Shown here: positions 61,168 through 64,000 of the stretch, piece by piece
Position numbering within the stretch: position 1 is the first letter of the stretch
Layout: every line of letters begins with the position of its first letter
NCBI GenBank assembly: GCA_038235165.1
Contig: JBBSUG010000003.1
Location: forward strand, 1-64,000
DNA length: 64,000 nucleotides
Reading direction: 5' to 3'
Source: GCA-002050365 sp038235165
GTDB lineage: Bacteria > Acidobacteriota > Blastocatellia > Pyrinomonadales > Pyrinomonadaceae
Program-made: the position numbers and the translations under genes
Notes under the pieces: model-generated
Databases searched by the model: none
What the model was told of the DNA's origin: nothing
The model's input: the letters and a program-made list of their open reading frames with translations, nothing else

Positions 61168-62475
61168 TTAACTGGATTTCGCCATCAACTCTTCAATCTC
61201 GTCCGCGTCTTTCGTAACTTTTGCGGTCAAATTTACATTGCCGTCTTCCGTAACTAAAATATCGTCTTCGATGCGGATGCCGATGCCGCGATATTTTGAC
61301 GGAGCGGATTTGTCGTCGGGCGGAATATAAAGTCCGGGTTCAACGGTTAAAACCATTCCGGCTTCAAACGGGCGCGAATTTTTGGCGGTTTGGTCGGTGA
61401 AATATCTGCCCGCGTCGTGAACGTCTAAGCCCAAATAATGCCCGACACCGTGCATATAATATTTCATAAATTCTTTTTTCTTGATTAAATCTTTGGTTTT
61501 GCCTTTGAGAAGCCCGAGTTTTTTCATTCCTTCAGTCAGCATTTCGATGGAAAGTTCGTGCCGCTGTTTGATCGTGTTGCCTTTTTTTGTCGCTTCTAAA
61601 CACGCGATTTCGGTTTCTAAAACGATGTCATAAACTTCGCGCTGCGCCTTTGTGAATTTGCCGCCGACGGGAAATGTGCGCGTGATGTCGGACGCGTAAC
61701 CTTTGTATTGCGCGCCCGCGTCAATCAATAGTAAATCGCCGTCTTTCAAATCAGCGTTGTTTTCGACGTAATGGAGAATCGTCGCGTTTTCGCCGCCGCC
61801 GACGATGGAATTATACGCCACGCCGGACGCGCCGTGATGACGCATATAATTTTCCATTAAGGCTTCGACCTGATACTCGTTCATTCCGGGTTTGACGTTT
61901 TGCATCGCCATAATATGCGCTTCGGCGGCGATGTCGGCGGATTTTTGCATCAGTCCGACTTCTTCTTCATTTTTGAAAAGCCGCATTTCGTGAACGAGAA
62001 TCGTCGGATCAATAATCGTGTGCGGCGGATACGCGGTTTTCAAACGCCGCTGTCTTTGCTCGGAAAGATAATGCAAAATCTGTTGGTCGAGCTTTGCGTC
62101 AACGCCGAAACGGTAATAAAGTTTTTCGTTCCCGTTGACGATTTTTGCCATCTCGCTTTCAAATTTTTCAATCGGAAACGCTTTGTCTGCGCCGTAATTT
62201 TTCTTCGCGCCGTCAGTTCCTTCGCGCCGTCCGTACCAAGTTTCCATTTCCGGGTCGCGCGGACGCACGAACAATGTGTACGGATTTTTTTTGCTCGATG
62301 GATTTATCACGGCAATCGCGTCGGGTTCGGGAAATCCGGTCAGATAAAAGAAATCCGGGTCTTGATGAAACTTGAATTCCGTGTCGTAACTGCGCGTAAC
62401 TTCGTGCGCCGCCGGGATAATCGCAATCGAATCCTTGCCGATTGCTTCCATAAATTTTTTTAGTTGTGGTCTCAT
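61168..62475 (-). CDS. pepP: Xaa-Pro aminopeptidase (M24B)
   Basis: PepP removes N-terminal residues before proline. The dinuclear metal ligands are all present: LLIDAGAQ (D), YASDITRTF (D), HGVGHYLGLDVHD (H), VLTVEPGLY (E) and GIRIEDDILV (E). The first 170 residues form the AMP_N-type creatinase domain. 435 residues is normal. The neighbouring GT2 gene lies on the same strand, separated by a repeat array. Confidence 0.92.
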   Translation of the reverse strand: MRPQLKKFMEAIGKDSIAIIPAAHEVTRSYDTEFKFHQDPDFFYLTGFPEPDAIAVINPSSKKNPYTLFVRPRDPEMETWYGRREGTDGAKKNYGADKAFPIEKFESEMAKIVNGNEKLYYRFGVDAKLDQQILHYLSEQRQRRLKTAYPPHTIIDPTILVHEMRLFKNEEEVGLMQKSADIAAEAHIMAMQNVKPGMNEYQVEALMENYMRHHGASGVAYNSIVGGGENATILHYVENNADLKDGDLLLIDAGAQYKGYASDITRTFPVGGKFTKAQREVYDIVLETEIACLEATKKGNTIKQRHELSIEMLTEGMKKLGLLKGKTKDLIKKKEFMKYYMHGVGHYLGLDVHDAGRYFTDQTAKNSRPFEAGMVLTVEPGLYIPPDDKSAPSKYRGIGIRIEDDILVTEDGNVNLTAKVTKDADEIEELMAKSS

Positions 62476-62499
62476 AATTTCTCTACTTTACCGCTTTTA

Positions 62500-62584
62500 G
62501 ATTCCAGATTCCAAATTCCAGATTCTAAATTGAAGAAAAGTCGTTTCTCGTTGAGATTCAGTTTGTTAAATTTGGAATCCGGAA
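62500..62584. repeat. Heptamer-type repeat hairpin between GT2 gene and pepP
   Basis: ATTCCAGATTCCAAATTCCAGATTC on the left and AAATTTGGAATCCGGAATC on the right form an imperfect inverted array. It fills the gap between the end of the glycosyltransferase gene and the start of pepP. Confidence 0.65.
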
Positions 62585-64000
62585 TCAACCGCGCTGTGCT
62601 TCGACGGTCGCTTTTCTTTCGACTTTGTTCCAGTCAACCGAATTGCCGCGAATCGCCCGCAGAACCGATTTGACCATCACCTGATACATTACCTGACGAT
62701 ACCCGAAACGCTGGAAGAAAAGCCACCATAAAAGTTTTTTCTGTTCTTTTTTCTCCAACAGAAACGCGAAAAACGCGCTCAGCCAGTCAACGGCTAAAAA
62801 TAGTGCGTAATAAAACATCACGGCTTCAAGATTGGCAGGCGAATATTCCTTGCCGTGTTCGAGCCAGTTGATTAGAAATGAAACGAACGACCAGACGAAC
62901 ATCAAATCCATCAGCGGCGACAGCAGCGGGAAAATTATCTGGAAAATCCAGATGTTCGGCATCGCCACGAAACCGAGTGTGCCGTAACGCGGATTAAAAA
63001 GCGCGTGTTTGTGTTTCCACATACACTGCAAAGTGCCGTAAGACCAACGAAATCGCTGTTTCGCCAAACCGCCCATCGTGTCCGGTGCTTCCGTCCAGGC
63101 AATCGCATCTTCTTCGTAACCGATTTTGTAGCCGAGTTTGCGAACCTGAATCGTCAAATCCTGATCTTCGGCTAAAGTATCAACCGAAAATCCGCCGAGT
63201 TTCTCCAGAACTTCGCGCCGCCACGCGCCCACCGAACCGGGAACGACCGTAATGCAGTTTAAACTCGCAAAGGCACGGCGGTCGAGATTTTGCGAGGTCA
63301 CATATTCGAGTGCCTGCCATTTTGTCACAATGTTAATCCGGTTGCCGACTTTGGCATTGCCGGCGACCGCGCCGATTTGCGGGTCGGCGAAACGATGGAC
63401 GAGTGCGCCGACCGTGTTTTCATCAAACAGCGTGTCGGCATCGAGCGCGACGACGACTTCGCCTTTCGCTTTGTGCAGACCGAAATTTAACGCTTCGGCT
63501 TTGCCGCCGTTTGCTTTGGTATAGATTTCGACTTTCGGGTGACCGCCGAAGTGTTCACGCGCAATTTCCAGCGTTTTATCCGGCGAACCGTCGTCAACGA
63601 CGATGATTTCGAGATTTTGATAATCTGACGTGAGCAAACTTTCAATCGTTCGGCAAATAACTTTTTCTTCGTCATAAGCGGGAACGATGACGGAAACGAA
63701 CGGGTTGAAACTCGCGCCCGCGTGATTGTGTTCGCGCTTGCGTGAACGCAGCCACTGGGCAAAAGCGAGTGCGCCGATGAATAAAACGCGGCTCAAACCG
63801 AGAATGATGCCGATGATGAAAATCCAGCCCATCAGCCACCCGCCGATTGATATAAAGTAAAAAGTAACCGAGTCGGCACTGGTCAATAAATTAGAATTCG
63901 GCGCAATCGGTGGCATTACCTGATCGCGCGTCAGATTGGCTAAGTCCGAAACCGTCGTAAATTTATAACCGCGATCTCGCAATTCGTGAATGATTTTTGG
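62585..64000 (-). CDS. GT2 glycosyltransferase fused to a polysaccharide deacetylase end (partial)
   Basis: The frame stays open through 64000 (PKIIHELRDRGYKFTTVSDL), so the 5' part lies outside the window. These first visible residues match the end of a CE4 polysaccharide deacetylase. They are followed by two membrane helices and a family 2 glycosyltransferase of the cellulose/hyaluronan/chitin-synthase type: VSVIVPAYDEEKV, IIVVDDGSPDKT, LDADTLFD, EAPDTMGGLAKQRFRWSYG (QxxRW), then four C-terminal helices. It is probably a bifunctional chain synthase-deacetylase for a surface polysaccharide. Confidence 0.88.
   Translation of the reverse strand, partial: PKIIHELRDRGYKFTTVSDLANLTRDQVMPPIAPNSNLLTSADSVTFYFISIGGWLMGWIFIIGIILGLSRVLFIGALAFAQWLRSRKREHNHAGASFNPFVSVIVPAYDEEKVICRTIESLLTSDYQNLEIIVVDDGSPDKTLEIAREHFGGHPKVEIYTKANGGKAEALNFGLHKAKGEVVVALDADTLFDENTVGALVHRFADPQIGAVAGNAKVGNRINIVTKWQALEYVTSQNLDRRAFASLNCITVVPGSVGAWRREVLEKLGGFSVDTLAEDQDLTIQVRKLGYKIGYEEDAIAWTEAPDTMGGLAKQRFRWSYGTLQCMWKHKHALFNPRYGTLGFVAMPNIWIFQIIFPLLSPLMDLMFVWSFVSFLINWLEHGKEYSPANLEAVMFYYALFLAVDWLSAFFAFLLEKKEQKKLLWWLFFQRFGYRQVMYQVMVKSVLRAIRGNSVDWNKVERKATVEAQRG

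Overview
The window reads as a stretch of bacterial chromosome, most likely from an Acidobacteriota of the Blastocatellia/Pyrinomonadales type. This is inferred from the gene families and not from a marker gene: two very large Oar-like TonB-dependent receptors with an N-terminal carboxypeptidase-regulatory-like domain, a BNR/VPS10-type secreted protein, a DUF5117-type metalloprotease, a deacetylase-glycosyltransferase fusion and FHA-GAF-cyclase signalling. No plasmid, phage or CRISPR locus is visible. Both ends cut into chromosome, and the last gene runs off the right edge.

Layout. 0.1-8.8 kb: bactofilin, ttcA, a secreted BNR-repeat protein, a cysteine desulfurase, an FHA-GAF-adenylate cyclase and mreB. 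8.8-11.1 kb: a visibly AT-rich accessory island holding a HELSH zincin-like protein whose frame is open back to the mreB stop, and two paralogous small membrane proteins. The second is broken by a 128-bp MITE; an identical copy lies at 46.7 kb. 11.1-18.5 kb: site-2 protease, a CDF transporter with an apparent frameshift, cdaA-cdaR (c-di-AMP synthesis), a zinc metalloprotease and an esterase. 18.6-28.4 kb: O-antigen-ligase-like protein with a PDZ-like insert, hydrolase, ppx, CBS protein, sixA, phoU-phoB-phoR behind a Pho-box-like repeat, a CarD-family regulator and queF. 28.5-33.8 kb: exonuclease, pyrE-truA-DUF952-uppS-cdsA, a cysteine-cluster protein and bcp. 33.8-38 kb: an unusual Mrr-like/ParA fusion, a GT-C-like membrane protein and a geranylgeranyl-reductase-type flavoprotein. 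38.3-46.6 kb: TetR regulator followed by the two TonB receptors. 46.9-52.3 kb: orphan helical protein, rdgB, tRNA-Pro, HU, small proteins, MBL hydrolase and cupin. 52.4-64 kb: MFS transporter, methyltransferase, SDR, serine hydrolase, hybrid histidine kinase, DoxX, a VapBC-like pair, aminopeptidase P and a deacetylase-GT2 fusion.

Functional themes are envelope and cell shape (bactofilin, MreB, UppS, CdsA, O-antigen ligase, GT2, c-di-AMP), phosphate and polyphosphate control (PhoU/PhoB/PhoR, Ppx, SixA), RNA modification (TtcA, IscS, TruA, QueF) and nutrient uptake (TonB receptors).

The most unusual features are a family of roughly 7-nt repeats (AAATTCC, ATCTGGA, GAAATCC and AATCCAA types). 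They form intergenic hairpins and also sit in frame inside at least two genes. Next come the perfect MITE pair with one gene interruption, the degenerate Mrr-ParA fusion, and the AT-rich zincin/membrane-protein island, which could be a remnant of a toxin-immunity module. No wholly new multi-gene system can be proven from sequence alone.
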